Shown: positions 6,579 through 14,991, numbered from the stretch's first letter. The stretch: 15,899 nucleotides of DNA from JAGOEF01 sp029564465 (GCA_029564465.1 JAKQPY010000155.1:1-15899); one strand, 5' to 3'. Numbers and translations are program-made. Notes: generated by a model not told the origin, from the sequence alone.

Positions 6579-8798
6579 TCAATCGGAATACACAATTCTA
6601 AAACCCAAATTATTATCGTAACTATCCAGTCTTTTCGCATTTCGACATGCCGAACGGCAGTATCTAGCATGATCGTACCAACTTCCACCTCGATTGACCT
6701 TGAATGTTCCATCTTGTGGCCCCTGTGGATTGGATAGATTCGTTAAGCTATATTCACCAAACCAATCTGAGCACCACTCTTTTACGTTACCATGCATATC
6801 AAAAAGATTTAACTTGTTTGGTCTATAGCTACCCACAGGATTCGTTTTAAACAAATATTTGCCAGCGATGCAATTCATGTAAGGGAAGTTAGCATTATAA
6901 TTTGCTTCGTCTGACGATAAACAGCTTCCAAAGTAAAATTCTGATTCTGATTCAGCCCTGCATGCATATTCCCATTCAGCTTCAGTGGGCAATCTATATT
7001 TACGTCCTGTATTTTTCGTTAACCAGATGCAAAAATCATTTGCATCATTCCATGTTACATTTATTACTGGCCTATTTTGTCTTCCCCAGTCATTATCTAA
7101 TGGCTTTTTACGACCTGTGCTTGTACAAAAAACATCATACTGTTCAAATGTGATTTCGTGTCTACTAATATAAAATTCATTAACAAAAACCGAATGCAAT
7201 ACTTCGTCCTGATTTCGGTTTAATTCAGATGATGGGCTTCCCATATTAAAAGTTCCCCCTTCTACCAAAGCAAGTTCAATATTCAATTGACCATATCCTT
7301 CAAAAAAGTAATCCTTGCTGGGGTCTGTATTACAAACACTATCAATTAAATTAATTTGCCAAAAAGAATTTCCACCTAAGTTAACAGTAATCGTATCAAT
7401 ATAAATTAGAGTATCAAGGCTAACTTTTATCACATAATCATTGTAATTTAGAATCGTAGTGTAAGGCGTTTTACCAACGGGTTCATTATTAATTTCGATA
7501 AAAGCCCCAATTGGTTCGCTAATGAAGCGAACTTGCTTCCCAGTGCTTAATGTCTCGTTTATTTCGAGTACTTGGTCTTTATTTACTAAGATTTGTTTAT
7601 AAATGGTCGCAAAACCAGATTTTCTAAGTTCCAAATCGTATGTGCCAATTAGCAATTGCCTGATTGTTATGGGACTTGTCCCCATATTTTCTCCATTTAT
7701 CACAATTATAGCATCAGGAGGTGTTGTAGATACCTTGACAACCCCATACTTTGCAATTGGAGATAGGTTTATGGTTGTTTTAATGCCATCGGAAATTTCA
7801 AACTTTTTACTATCATCAGAATAGCTTTCTTTTTTTGCTGTTACTGTATAAAAACCCGATGACCGGCGTATAATACAAGAATCAAAACCAACTTTTATAT
7901 CATCAACATAAATATCGGCCGCAGGTTGAGTGTGAATAATTAACTCTCCATAAGCGGGGTTCATGGTCAGGCTAGCGATTGCAGTTTTACTGTCGTCAAC
8001 CGTAACCTCCTGCCAGGCATCGTAGTACATGTTTTTTTTAATGGTAATGCGGTGAGGACCACTCGATACATCGGTGAGGGTGCAGGGGGTTTTCTGCCCA
8101 GTAGGTTTACCGTCGAGTAATACATCGGCACTACTTTCGGGCGAGGAGCTTACGTTAATGCTGCCAAAGTTCGGCTTCAGCACAGCAGTTACCCGCACTT
8201 TATCAGATACACCATCAAGGGTAAACACGCCTGCCTCGGCATGGTACATGGGTAGTTCAACCCTGTAATTGTGTTGCCCCAGGCTGTATTCGCGCGAAAA
8301 TGGGGTGTTGCCTACCGGCTTATCGTCAACATACACCTGTGCACCATCGGGGGTGCTGGTTATTACTACCCATTGGGTAAGGATTTCGGGTTCTTCTACT
8401 ACCACTGTAACTTTACCGGTAGTGAGTTTCATGAGATACACCGTCGCTTTTTCGATGGATTCAGGAAAAGTATAATCGCGCAAAATACCCAACTGGTCGT
8501 GCTTTATGGTGATGCGCTTCGAGCCCCACGGGATATACACCCAGTATTCACCGGTTTTGCGCTCGGTCTTCATGATTCCCAGGCTACCGCCTTCGAATAC
8601 AAAACCGGTTTGGGTGGTTTCAATTTTAAGGAGAGCGCACACATCGCCGTTCTGGTCTTTTACCGGGTAGTTCACACGGGCATCCATGTCGTTGTCGCGG
8701 CGTTCGAAAGAGGCAACGGAGATATTTTGCGCTTGCATTTCGAAGCCCAACAACAACAGCACAACATATATAGTTCCTCTCATAAGCAATAATTTCAT
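6579..8798 (-). CDS. Paralogue C: exported PEGA-repeat protein ending in an FGE-sulfatase domain (no FISUMP)
   Basis: A 739-residue protein. ATG at 8798 lies 3 nt after the stop of D, so translation is probably coupled; an in-frame ATG at 8783 is an alternative. Signal peptide up to about residue 24; N-terminal module about 25-134; five PEGA-type repeats about 141-484, the last three diverged; FGE-sulfatase domain about 507-739 (RLPTEAEWEYACR, DMHGNVKEWCSDWF, NRGGSW, NLGFRIV). The protein ends directly after this domain, and the 81 bp downstream show no FISUMP remnant. Asp709 replaces the first catalytic FGE cysteine; Cys714 is kept. The DNA is a mosaic: about 7950-8798 closely matches B and D, while 6579 to about 7950 is visibly more AT-rich and diverged. 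The role is inferred as surface or periplasmic ligand display. Confidence 0.93.
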   Translation of the reverse strand: MKLLLMRGTIYVVLLLLGFEMQAQNISVASFERRDNDMDARVNYPVKDQNGDVCALLKIETTQTGFVFEGGSLGIMKTERKTGEYWVYIPWGSKRITIKHDQLGILRDYTFPESIEKATVYLMKLTTGKVTVVVEEPEILTQWVVITSTPDGAQVYVDDKPVGNTPFSREYSLGQHNYRVELPMYHAEAGVFTLDGVSDKVRVTAVLKPNFGSINVSSSPESSADVLLDGKPTGQKTPCTLTDVSSGPHRITIKKNMYYDAWQEVTVDDSKTAIASLTMNPAYGELIIHTQPAADIYVDDIKVGFDSCIIRRSSGFYTVTAKKESYSDDSKKFEISDGIKTTINLSPIAKYGVVKVSTTPPDAIIVINGENMGTSPITIRQLLIGTYDLELRKSGFATIYKQILVNKDQVLEINETLSTGKQVRFISEPIGAFIEINNEPVGKTPYTTILNYNDYVIKVSLDTLIYIDTITVNLGGNSFWQINLIDSVCNTDPSKDYFFEGYGQLNIELALVEGGTFNMGSPSSELNRNQDEVLHSVFVNEFYISRHEITFEQYDVFCTSTGRKKPLDNDWGRQNRPVINVTWNDANDFCIWLTKNTGRKYRLPTEAEWEYACRAESESEFYFGSCLSSDEANYNANFPYMNCIAGKYLFKTNPVGSYRPNKLNLFDMHGNVKEWCSDWFGEYSLTNLSNPQGPQDGTFKVNRGGSWYDHARYCRSACRNAKRLDSYDNNLGFRIVYSD

Positions 8799-8801
8799 AA
8801 A

Positions 8802-10877
8802 TCAATCTTTGACACAACGCACCGAAAAACCTAACTCCTTGCTGTAATCGTATCGGTAGACACGACTGTTACTGCAGTTCATTAACCAGCCCCATGAGTG
8901 CTTTGTACCGCGTTCGCTTGCACTCCACCAGTAGCCATTGTCCCCAATGCTACTGAAATCCACATTGACGCTGCGGTAACCACCCGGGAGAGCTGCAAAA
9001 TCGGAAGAGTTGTTTGCTCCGGCGTTTGGGCTACTCCAATGGGTAGTGCCGGTTTCTTTTAGTTTGCCGCCAGCCTCACTACCTAAATAACCAGTAAGTT
9101 GAGCCCATTCGGCTTCGCTGGGCATATGCCAACCGCTGGGGCAAACTCCTTTTACCCTGCTGGGATTGCTACTGCTGCTGGCAGCACTATCCATAGCTGC
9201 ATTCCAGTTATATAGCACACCGTAGGTGTTGTAATTGATTGTTGCTTTTGCTGCTCTAACACTGGTGCCATTATAATCGTAAACGTAGTAATATTTGTTT
9301 GTTGCAGAACCGGTATCAGGACCATCTACCTTGGGTAAATAACGGAGATTCTCCGCCATCCATGTTTGGTTACCGATTTTTACTGTTTTATAGGTATTGC
9401 CATCGCGGGAATCGGTAAAACTGTTTGTGTTTTCGCTCACATCAAAACTCCAGCTTGTTTTGCCGCCTTGTGTTACACTTATGCTTTCGGTTAGCACTTT
9501 TGCATTATTTGTTAGTTTGATTGTGTGGCTTCCAAAACTAAGGTTGCCGCTGTAAGGCGTGGCTCCGGTATTGGCTCCATCAATTTCGAGTGTGGCACCA
9601 ATCGGGGTGCTGGTAATGCTAATTTGCATTCCGTTTTGCAGGGTTTGGCCTATTTCGGTGGTTTCGTTGTGCTTTATGGTTGTTTTGGCAGTGTAGCCGG
9701 CATAGCCCTGCATGCGGAGTTCAATATTATAGTCGCCTACTAGCAACTGGCGGATGGTGGTTGGCGTGGTGCCTTTTTTCACGCCATCAAGGTAAATTTC
9801 GGCATCGGGCGGTGTGCTGCTAATTTTTAAAGTACCATACTGCGGCACAGGAGCCAGAGCAACCGGCACGGTTTGTCCGTCGGTAACCTCTACTTTTTTG
9901 CTATCGGGAGTATGTTTTTCTTTGCGGGCTTCTACGGTATAGAAACCGGAGGATTTGCGCACCGAGTAGCTGCCCGAGCCTACTTTTACATCGTCAATAA
10001 AAATATCAGCCACAGGGTTGGTGGTAATGTCGAGCTCGCCATAAGCGGGGTTCATGGTGAGGGCAGCGGTGTTGGTTTTGCTGTCTTCTACCGTTACCTC
10101 CTGCCATGCATCGTAGTACATGGTTTTTTTAATGGTAATGCGATGAGAGCCGCTCAACACTTCGGTGAGTGTGCAGGGTGTTTTTTGTCCGGTGGGTTTG
10201 CCATCTAACAACACATCGGCGCCGCTTTCGGGCGATGAGCTTACGCTAATGCTGCCAAAGTTCGGCTTTAGCGTGGCAGTTACCCGTACTTTATCGGAAG
10301 CGCCATCGAGGGTAAACAAACCGGCATCAGCATGGTACATAGGAAGTTCCACACGGTAGTTGTGCTGCCCAAGGCTGTATTCTCGTGAGAATGGCGTGTT
10401 GCCAACGGGTTTATCGTCAACATACACCTGGGCACCATCGGGGGTGCTGGTAATTACCACCCACTGGGTGAGGATTTCGGGTTCTTCAACCACTACGGTA
10501 ACTTTGCCGGTGGTGAGTTTCATGAGATAGACCGTGGCTTTTTCGATGGATTCAGGGAAAGTGTAATCGCGCAAAATTCCCAATTGGTCGTGTTTTATGG
10601 TAATGCGTTTCGAGCCCCAGGGGAGATACACCCAATATTCGCCGGTTTTACGTTCGGTTTTCATAATACCGAGGCTACCGCCCTCGAACACAAAGCCGGT
10701 TTGGGTGGTTTCTACTTTAATCAGGGCGCATACATCGCCGTTCTGGTCTTTTACGGGGTAGTTTACGCGGGCATCCATGTCGTTGTCGCGGCGCTCGAAC
10801 GAAGCAACAGAGATGTTTTGGGCAATAGCCCAAAAGCCGGTAAAAATAATAATGGCAGCAAGTAATAGTTTTCTCAC
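8802..10877 (-). CDS. Paralogue D: exported PEGA-repeat protein ending in a FISUMP domain (no FGE domain)
   Basis: First gene of the tandem set. I place the start at GTG 10877, giving 691 residues. An in-frame ATG at 10949 would add 24 residues ahead of the signal peptide and lies upstream of a good promoter (10930-10900), so it is unlikely. Residues 1-20 (VRKLLLAAIIIFTGFWAIAQ, initiator read as Met) are a clean signal peptide, aligning with those of A and C. N-terminal module about 21-130; five PEGA repeats about 137-482; FISUMP domain about 485-691 (TDSRDGNTYKTVKIGNQTWM, GVLYNWNAAMDS, CPSGWHMPSEAEW, GFSVRCVKD). The FGE domain present in A and B is missing exactly between the last PEGA repeat and FISUMP. 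Function is not known; probably a stalked lectin-fold surface protein. Confidence 0.9.
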   Translation of the reverse strand: MRKLLLAAIIIFTGFWAIAQNISVASFERRDNDMDARVNYPVKDQNGDVCALIKVETTQTGFVFEGGSLGIMKTERKTGEYWVYLPWGSKRITIKHDQLGILRDYTFPESIEKATVYLMKLTTGKVTVVVEEPEILTQWVVITSTPDGAQVYVDDKPVGNTPFSREYSLGQHNYRVELPMYHADAGLFTLDGASDKVRVTATLKPNFGSISVSSSPESGADVLLDGKPTGQKTPCTLTEVLSGSHRITIKKTMYYDAWQEVTVEDSKTNTAALTMNPAYGELDITTNPVADIFIDDVKVGSGSYSVRKSSGFYTVEARKEKHTPDSKKVEVTDGQTVPVALAPVPQYGTLKISSTPPDAEIYLDGVKKGTTPTTIRQLLVGDYNIELRMQGYAGYTAKTTIKHNETTEIGQTLQNGMQISITSTPIGATLEIDGANTGATPYSGNLSFGSHTIKLTNNAKVLTESISVTQGGKTSWSFDVSENTNSFTDSRDGNTYKTVKIGNQTWMAENLRYLPKVDGPDTGSATNKYYYVYDYNGTSVRAAKATINYNTYGVLYNWNAAMDSAASSSSNPSRVKGVCPSGWHMPSEAEWAQLTGYLGSEAGGKLKETGTTHWSSPNAGANNSSDFAALPGGYRSVNVDFSSIGDNGYWWSASERGTKHSWGWLMNCSNSRVYRYDYSKELGFSVRCVKD
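8804..8841. repeat. 38-nt exact repeat, copy 2 (3' end of paralogue D)
   Basis: Identical to 720-757 at the end of paralogue A, in the same orientation and reading frame. It covers the final codons ending in RCVKD and the first base read from the stop. The coding sequence just upstream is strongly different between the two genes. Confidence 0.85.
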
Positions 10878-10899
10878 ATCAACATCAGGTATTAACCCA

Positions 10900-10930
10900 C
10901 GAATATATAAATATTTATGTACGCTGCAAA
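10900..10930 (-). promoter_or_regulatory. Candidate Bacteroidota promoter for the four-paralogue operon
   Basis: On the minus strand TTTG (10930-10927), a 19-nt spacer and TATATTCG (10907-10900) match the Bacteroidota -33 TTTG / -7 TAnnTTTG pattern with one mismatch. The GTG at 10877 follows 22 nt after the box, leaving a short leader. This placement supports GTG over the ATG at 10949. No equally good promoter is seen in the later gaps of the cluster. Confidence 0.5.
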
Positions 10931-11297
10931 ATTGAAAAATTCGTAGCAATACACTCCAATTTTCTGTTTATAGGCAACATTGATTTTTATTTCAGCATGG
11001 GAATCCCCTGGCTAAAAAAGGCAGTATCCTGCTGCAAACCTTTAATCAAAAGCGGCTCCGTTTCAAAAAACAACAATGTCCAAATGCATAAAATATCGCT
11101 GTCGAACATCAATTAAATCGATTGACAAACATTTGATTTTTTCCAAAATATTTCTTCAGCCTTATCCAAGGAAGTGTAATGTGTTTTATGTCCATTGTAA
11201 TTCAAGATTTTCCATCGCCACGCCTATATTATATATATAGTGCGAATTGAAAAATTTTAATTATGGTAATGTAGATGCTAATTCCTCATTTTGGGGG

Positions 11298-11357
11298 TTC
11301 GCAGGTTTCATCAGGCTTTCGCGGGCTTTTTCAGGCCTTCACGGGCTATCACAGGTT
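11298..11357. repeat. Six-unit degenerate 10-bp tandem repeat
   Basis: Six consecutive 10-nt units read TTCGCAGGTT, TCATCAGGCT, TTCGCGGGCT, TTTTCAGGCC, TTCACGGGCT and ATCACAGGTT, with consensus TTCrCrGGCT. The block is clearly more GC-rich than the surrounding AT-rich spacer. Its role is unknown; it could be a replication-slippage minisatellite or a protein-binding array. Confidence 0.7.
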
Positions 11358-11532
11358 TTCGAAAATGACATTTTAACAAAAAAGAACGAAAATCGGGCAC
11401 TTCTCGGGGTTATTTGCATTAATAAACGCTTGTTTTTGGTTGTAAATCCCCTCTTTTTGAGAAAAAAAACGAAAAAATTCTCATAAAACCATCAAAAATA
11501 TTTTCTGAAAGCAATTTTTCGAGGAAAACAAT

Positions 11533-11540
11533 TATTTTTG
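11533..11540 (+). promoter_or_regulatory. Weak candidate -7 box ahead of the zinc-hydrolase-like gene
   Basis: TATTTTTG fits TAnnTTTG, but no TTTG lies at the expected distance upstream and the ATG is 98 nt downstream. In such AT-rich DNA chance matches are likely. Confidence 0.22.
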
Positions 11541-11638
11541 AAATACTAATCAGCACCCAATGTTTGTTGTTCAACCCCAATATATTAAACCCTAAGTCTC
11601 ATTAATTTACCTGATAATTTGCCTTAAAATAAAAAACC

Positions 11639-12589
11639 ATGAAACACAACACCCACATCTATTTGGCTTATAAAGCCATTGAGTTCCTGTATGAGGGGTC
11701 TTCAAATATTATCGACTCCAAAACCGGCAACGCCATTATAGAGAAAAGGAAAAAGGCATTGCGCATTACCGCGAAAGAACTTCAGCGCATGCTGATGCAT
11801 TACATCGAGTTTATTGATGAAGCCACCTGGGCTCCCGATGATATTATTAACGACAAAGCCATTTATCATACATTTAAACTGTTTACCGATCAGGAATTCC
11901 CGGGGAGCCGAAGCTTTGCCAAAGAAGTGCATTTCGAAAAATACTATCGTGCAAGTGGCGGTGGTGGCTTACCCTATAAGGTTGACCACCTTGCCCGGGT
12001 TATATCCGATATGATAAAACTGCGTCTGTACAACGACAGGTTCTCGATGAATCAGATTATGTATCAGTACCTTCTCATCTCTCATTATATTGTGGATGCC
12101 AACGTTCCGATGCATTGCGACCTACGTGATGACCCGCCAGAAGCAAGCGATACAACAAAACCCCTGAACGGAAATTATTTCAAAGAAAGCCTTCACGGGA
12201 ATGTAGAACAATTGTGGGATGATGCGGTTACACCGGTGGCAGTAAGCGAAGAAATAATAAAACCATCGCGCACCAGTGATAAACCTGTAAAAACCGAACT
12301 TTCGGAAGCCATCGTTTTTGACATTTTCAACCCGGCACACATCGGCCTGATTAAACCCGAACTGATTGCCGAAAACGATTTGATGGAATTCATGCTAAAA
12401 AAATGCGTGAACACCAAAGAAAAATCGCTCATACTATTCCCATTTGACAAACCCGAAGAATGGGGCAATGAATCAATGAACAGAGTAAAAGCCGAAACCC
12501 GACAAATATTTGCCGGTGCAATTGCCGATTTAATTTCGGTTTGGCTGTGGATATGGATGAAAAATAATAAAACGGGAAAAGAGGAGTAG
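11639..12589 (+). CDS. Zinc-dependent phospholipase C / S1-P1 nuclease-like protein
   Basis: A 316-residue protein with the metal-ligand pattern of the zinc phospholipase C / S1-P1 nuclease fold. KHNTHIYLAYKAI near the N-terminus (His6) resembles the NTH motif of Bacillus PLC. WAPDD (Asp67/68) and His77 are candidates for the next ligands. HYIVDANVPMH gives His149-x3-Asp153-x5-His159, and LHGNVE gives His186-x3-Glu190, the classic second half of the trinuclear zinc site. These enzymes are normally secreted and hydrolyse phosphodiester bonds in phospholipids or nucleic acids. Here no signal peptide is seen and the protein begins directly at the first zinc motif, so it is either cytoplasmic or exported in another way. 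Substrate cannot be told. It stands alone, 184 bp from the next gene. The ligand spacing is seen directly; activity is inference. Confidence 0.8.
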   Translation: MKHNTHIYLAYKAIEFLYEGSSNIIDSKTGNAIIEKRKKALRITAKELQRMLMHYIEFIDEATWAPDDIINDKAIYHTFKLFTDQEFPGSRSFAKEVHFEKYYRASGGGGLPYKVDHLARVISDMIKLRLYNDRFSMNQIMYQYLLISHYIVDANVPMHCDLRDDPPEASDTTKPLNGNYFKESLHGNVEQLWDDAVTPVAVSEEIIKPSRTSDKPVKTELSEAIVFDIFNPAHIGLIKPELIAENDLMEFMLKKCVNTKEKSLILFPFDKPEEWGNESMNRVKAETRQIFAGAIADLISVWLWIWMKNNKTGKEE

Positions 12590-12627
12590 TTTGGTTCAAA
12601 TGCGAATCAATATCGCGTAGTTTTTTG

Positions 12628-12705
12628 TTGCAAACCTTACATCGGTAATTGACCCTCTCCACTCAGTCGCTAAGCAGCTTGTAAACTCAAAAACTTGGTT
12701 TGCAA
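12628..12705. repeat. 9-bp inverted repeat in the 12590-12773 gap
   Basis: TTGCAAACC (12628-12636) and GGTTTGCAA (12697-12705) are perfect reverse complements separated by 60 nt, each flanked by T- or A-runs that extend the match imperfectly. It could fold as a long-loop stem at the end of the upstream transcript or be a chance match. Confidence 0.35.
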
Positions 12706-12746
12706 AAAATAGTGCAAAAAAATATTAATATTCGTAACAAATATTA

Positions 12747-12754
12747 TATATTTG
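12747..12754 (+). promoter_or_regulatory. Candidate -7 box for the lipoprotein gene
   Basis: TATATTTG is a perfect match to the Bacteroidota TAnnTTTG element and lies 19 nt before the ATG at 12774. No TTTG is found at the usual -33 distance, only an AT-rich stretch. Confidence 0.45.
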
Positions 12755-12773
12755 ACCTGCTAATACCAACAAC

Positions 12774-14318
12774 ATGAAAACATCATCAAGTGCCAGATCT
12801 TTAGTATGTGTCGCCATCGTGTTTATTATTGCCGGGGCAACATCGTGTTCCTCTTATAAATCGCTTGAGGGAGACAGATTATACTACGATTTTAAAACAA
12901 AACAACTTCACCAAGACTCAGCTGCTGGTGAAGTGATTTCGCGCCCTATTAAGGTGAAAGAAAACAACGAAATTCAATTGGAAGTTTTCCATTTCAATCC
13001 GCTAAAGCATAATATTCGTTTTAAAGAAACGAGCTCCAATGTATTTGAATATGGGATTGGCAATTTCCCGATTTATAGCCTGAGCCTTGATAGCATTATA
13101 AAAACCAGTAAGAAGAATAATGCGAGTGAGAAGAATAGCTCAAATAATATTCTCAATCTATATACACATTCACAAGAAGATTCATTAAAGGGTCCACAAG
13201 ACACAATAATTAAAAAAGGTATTTCAGCTCTCAATGAAATCGTTGACCTTCAAATCCAGTTTGATAATTTGCATTCCCAATACCTGGAATACATTTCGAA
13301 GCTGAACGGGATTTCGAATTACTATCTTTATGTTAAAAATCTCGATTATTTTGATCCCGAAGAAATCGAAGAAGGGATTTCATCAGAAATATTGAAGTCT
13401 TTGGAAATAAATAAAACTGAAATGTTTACAATCGGTCTGAGCGATTTTGAAGCCAAAGAAAAAGAATTATACACTAAAATTGACTCGCTAAAAACAGCCA
13501 TTAGCATATCAAAAGATTCAGCGGAAATACTGTTCTCAAAAAATAAGGATAAGCTAAAATTAATAGCACCTATCTATGATTCAATCTACAATCAATTAAA
13601 TACCGAAATATCTCAGTATGAAGCATTGAGAACCACAAAATACCTTCCGTATTTACAGAATATTGCACTTTCGTGGGATGCGCTAAAAAGCTTACAAAGA
13701 AATAAACCGATACTGGTGTCGCCCTCCTATATTATCAAGGATGACCTGCACACGATAAACATTTATGCTTACGACAATACATCGAAAACCGAAACGGTTT
13801 ATGATGCAATCAATGTAAGGGTTACCAATGCATTAAGAATAACAACATCTGTCGGATTTTTTGTCAGCGGACTTCACGACGATCAATTCTCATCGTTTAC
13901 AAAAGATTCGACCTTTATTGAGAACCCGCTGAGTACCGAAGAAGGAAACACGACCATCACCGATAAATTTACCGCCTTTTATCCCAAACAAAATATGAAA
14001 GCCAGTTACGGAGGCATGATATACTTAAATATGTATTCACAAAGCCAATCATGCCACAAACTTGGAGGGTATATAGGATTAGGCGCTCTATTTAACGAGC
14101 AAACCCGTTGGACAGGGTCGCTTGGAGTATCCTTACTATTGGGTCGTAATAGTTTGTGCATTATCAGTTTAGGGGTTGCGATGGCTCAAACCGAAGTACT
14201 CGAAGCTCCATACCAACCGAATTACTTCTACAGAGGTACGTTTAATAAAGTTCCAACAACTCAGGCCTGGAAGCCATCTGCTTTATTTGGGATCTCCATA
14301 AAAATTCCAACCAAGTAA
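12774..14318 (+). CDS. Lipoprotein of unknown function, coiled-coil middle and beta-rich C-terminus
   Basis: A 514-residue protein. Residues 1-24 are a lipoprotein signal peptide with lipobox ATSC and Cys25 as the lipidated residue, followed by SSYKS. Residues about 30-105 look beta-rich. About 145-310 is charged and helical with heptad-like stretches (for example around NEIVDLQIQFDNL and KEKELYTKIDSLKTAI), suggesting a coiled coil. About 345-514 alternates polar and hydrophobic residues with many aromatic and glycine residues and ends in FGISIKIPTK, like an outer-membrane beta-sheet or small barrel. I do not recognise a family. It has its own promoter candidate and lies 55 bp ahead of the GIY-YIG gene, so co-transcription is possible. 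It is probably anchored in the envelope; the function is unknown. Confidence 0.85.
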   Translation: MKTSSSARSLVCVAIVFIIAGATSCSSYKSLEGDRLYYDFKTKQLHQDSAAGEVISRPIKVKENNEIQLEVFHFNPLKHNIRFKETSSNVFEYGIGNFPIYSLSLDSIIKTSKKNNASEKNSSNNILNLYTHSQEDSLKGPQDTIIKKGISALNEIVDLQIQFDNLHSQYLEYISKLNGISNYYLYVKNLDYFDPEEIEEGISSEILKSLEINKTEMFTIGLSDFEAKEKELYTKIDSLKTAISISKDSAEILFSKNKDKLKLIAPIYDSIYNQLNTEISQYEALRTTKYLPYLQNIALSWDALKSLQRNKPILVSPSYIIKDDLHTINIYAYDNTSKTETVYDAINVRVTNALRITTSVGFFVSGLHDDQFSSFTKDSTFIENPLSTEEGNTTITDKFTAFYPKQNMKASYGGMIYLNMYSQSQSCHKLGGYIGLGALFNEQTRWTGSLGVSLLLGRNSLCIISLGVAMAQTEVLEAPYQPNYFYRGTFNKVPTTQAWKPSALFGISIKIPTK

Positions 14319-14373
14319 GGTTTGATGAATTTAGGCACAAGTAAAAATAAAGTAAAATGATTAAAAACACATT

Positions 14374-14991
14374 ATGGAAGAACTAACAAGTAAAAACTAT
14401 GCAGGAGAAATTATTCCTGACGTTTCGGAATTATTAAAAGAGATTGCACAACTCACCAAAAATTTAAGCTCCCTTAAGCATTATGGTTTTTTTGATTTAT
14501 TTAATCAGATTGAAAAAAATGGGGTAAATGAGTATTATAGGAAGGAAGAACTCTGGCGGGATGAAATTAAATATAACACGTGGGACAAAAATGCTTGGGA
14601 TGAACTAGACAAACCTGAAGGTGAAAGACGAAAAATGAATGAAGTAAAAGGACTGTATATTTTTTATGAAGATAACAAGCCTATATACATTGGCATTTCT
14701 CGAAGTATCTTAAAAAGATTAAAAAGCCATTTTTTGGGTAAAATACATAATGAGGCCACATTAGCATATATCATGATACGACACAAGCACGAAGGAGCAC
14801 ATGGTTTTTATAATGGAGAAAGGGCAAATCTTGATTTGTTCAAGAGCGATAGAACACTGCTACAAAAAGAAATGATGACTAATTGGAAAATCGCTATTAT
14901 ACCCGAAACGGATAATTATAAGATGTACTTTTTCGAAATCTATTTGGCCTGTCATTTAAAAACAATATGGAACTCGTTTGAAACACATTGA
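14374..14991 (+). CDS. GIY-YIG nuclease-domain protein
   Basis: A 205-residue protein. The C-terminal part is a GIY-YIG domain: GLY at 93-95 (for GIY), YIG at 105-107 in PIYIGIS, arginines 110 and 115 in SRSILKRLKSHF as candidates for the catalytic Arg, Glu188 in FFEIYLACHL as the metal-binding Glu, and Asn200 in WNSFETH. GIY-YIG enzymes cut DNA or other nucleic acid with one divalent metal. Residues 1-90 are helical and charged, and I do not recognise them; they may bind DNA or a partner. The domain is too short and too isolated to be UvrC. The gene is more AT-rich than the paralogue operon. Restriction-like, homing-like or defence roles are all possible; the neighbour with a HEPN-type motif favours an accessory nuclease function, as inference. 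Confidence 0.82.
   Translation: MEELTSKNYAGEIIPDVSELLKEIAQLTKNLSSLKHYGFFDLFNQIEKNGVNEYYRKEELWRDEIKYNTWDKNAWDELDKPEGERRKMNEVKGLYIFYEDNKPIYIGISRSILKRLKSHFLGKIHNEATLAYIMIRHKHEGAHGFYNGERANLDLFKSDRTLLQKEMMTNWKIAIIPETDNYKMYFFEIYLACHLKTIWNSFETH

Larger units (their letters stand above)
10931..11638. other. AT-rich non-coding region between the minus-strand operon and the plus-strand genes
   Basis: About 700 bp between divergent transcription units with no convincing gene. It holds poly-A/poly-T tracts, a TATATTATATATATAG stretch near 11226-11241, a 10-bp degenerate tandem repeat (11298-11357) and a weak promoter box for the 11639 gene. A 79-codon open frame at 11247-11486 runs through the tandem repeat and looks accidental. 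I see no tRNA, CRISPR or terminator here. Confidence 0.6.

Noticed and set aside
718..10877. Type IX secretion C-terminal sorting domains on the paralogues
   Set aside because: The proteins end directly with the lectin-fold domain (RCVKD or RIVYSD), leaving no room for a sorting domain.
10878..10949. 24-residue N-terminal extension of paralogue D from ATG 10949
   Set aside because: The promoter-like boxes lie inside it and the signal peptide starts exactly at the GTG at 10877.
11247..11486. Plus-strand 79-codon open frame in the large spacer
   Set aside because: It runs through the 10-bp tandem repeat and poly-A tracts, has no recognisable motif and no promoter or start context.
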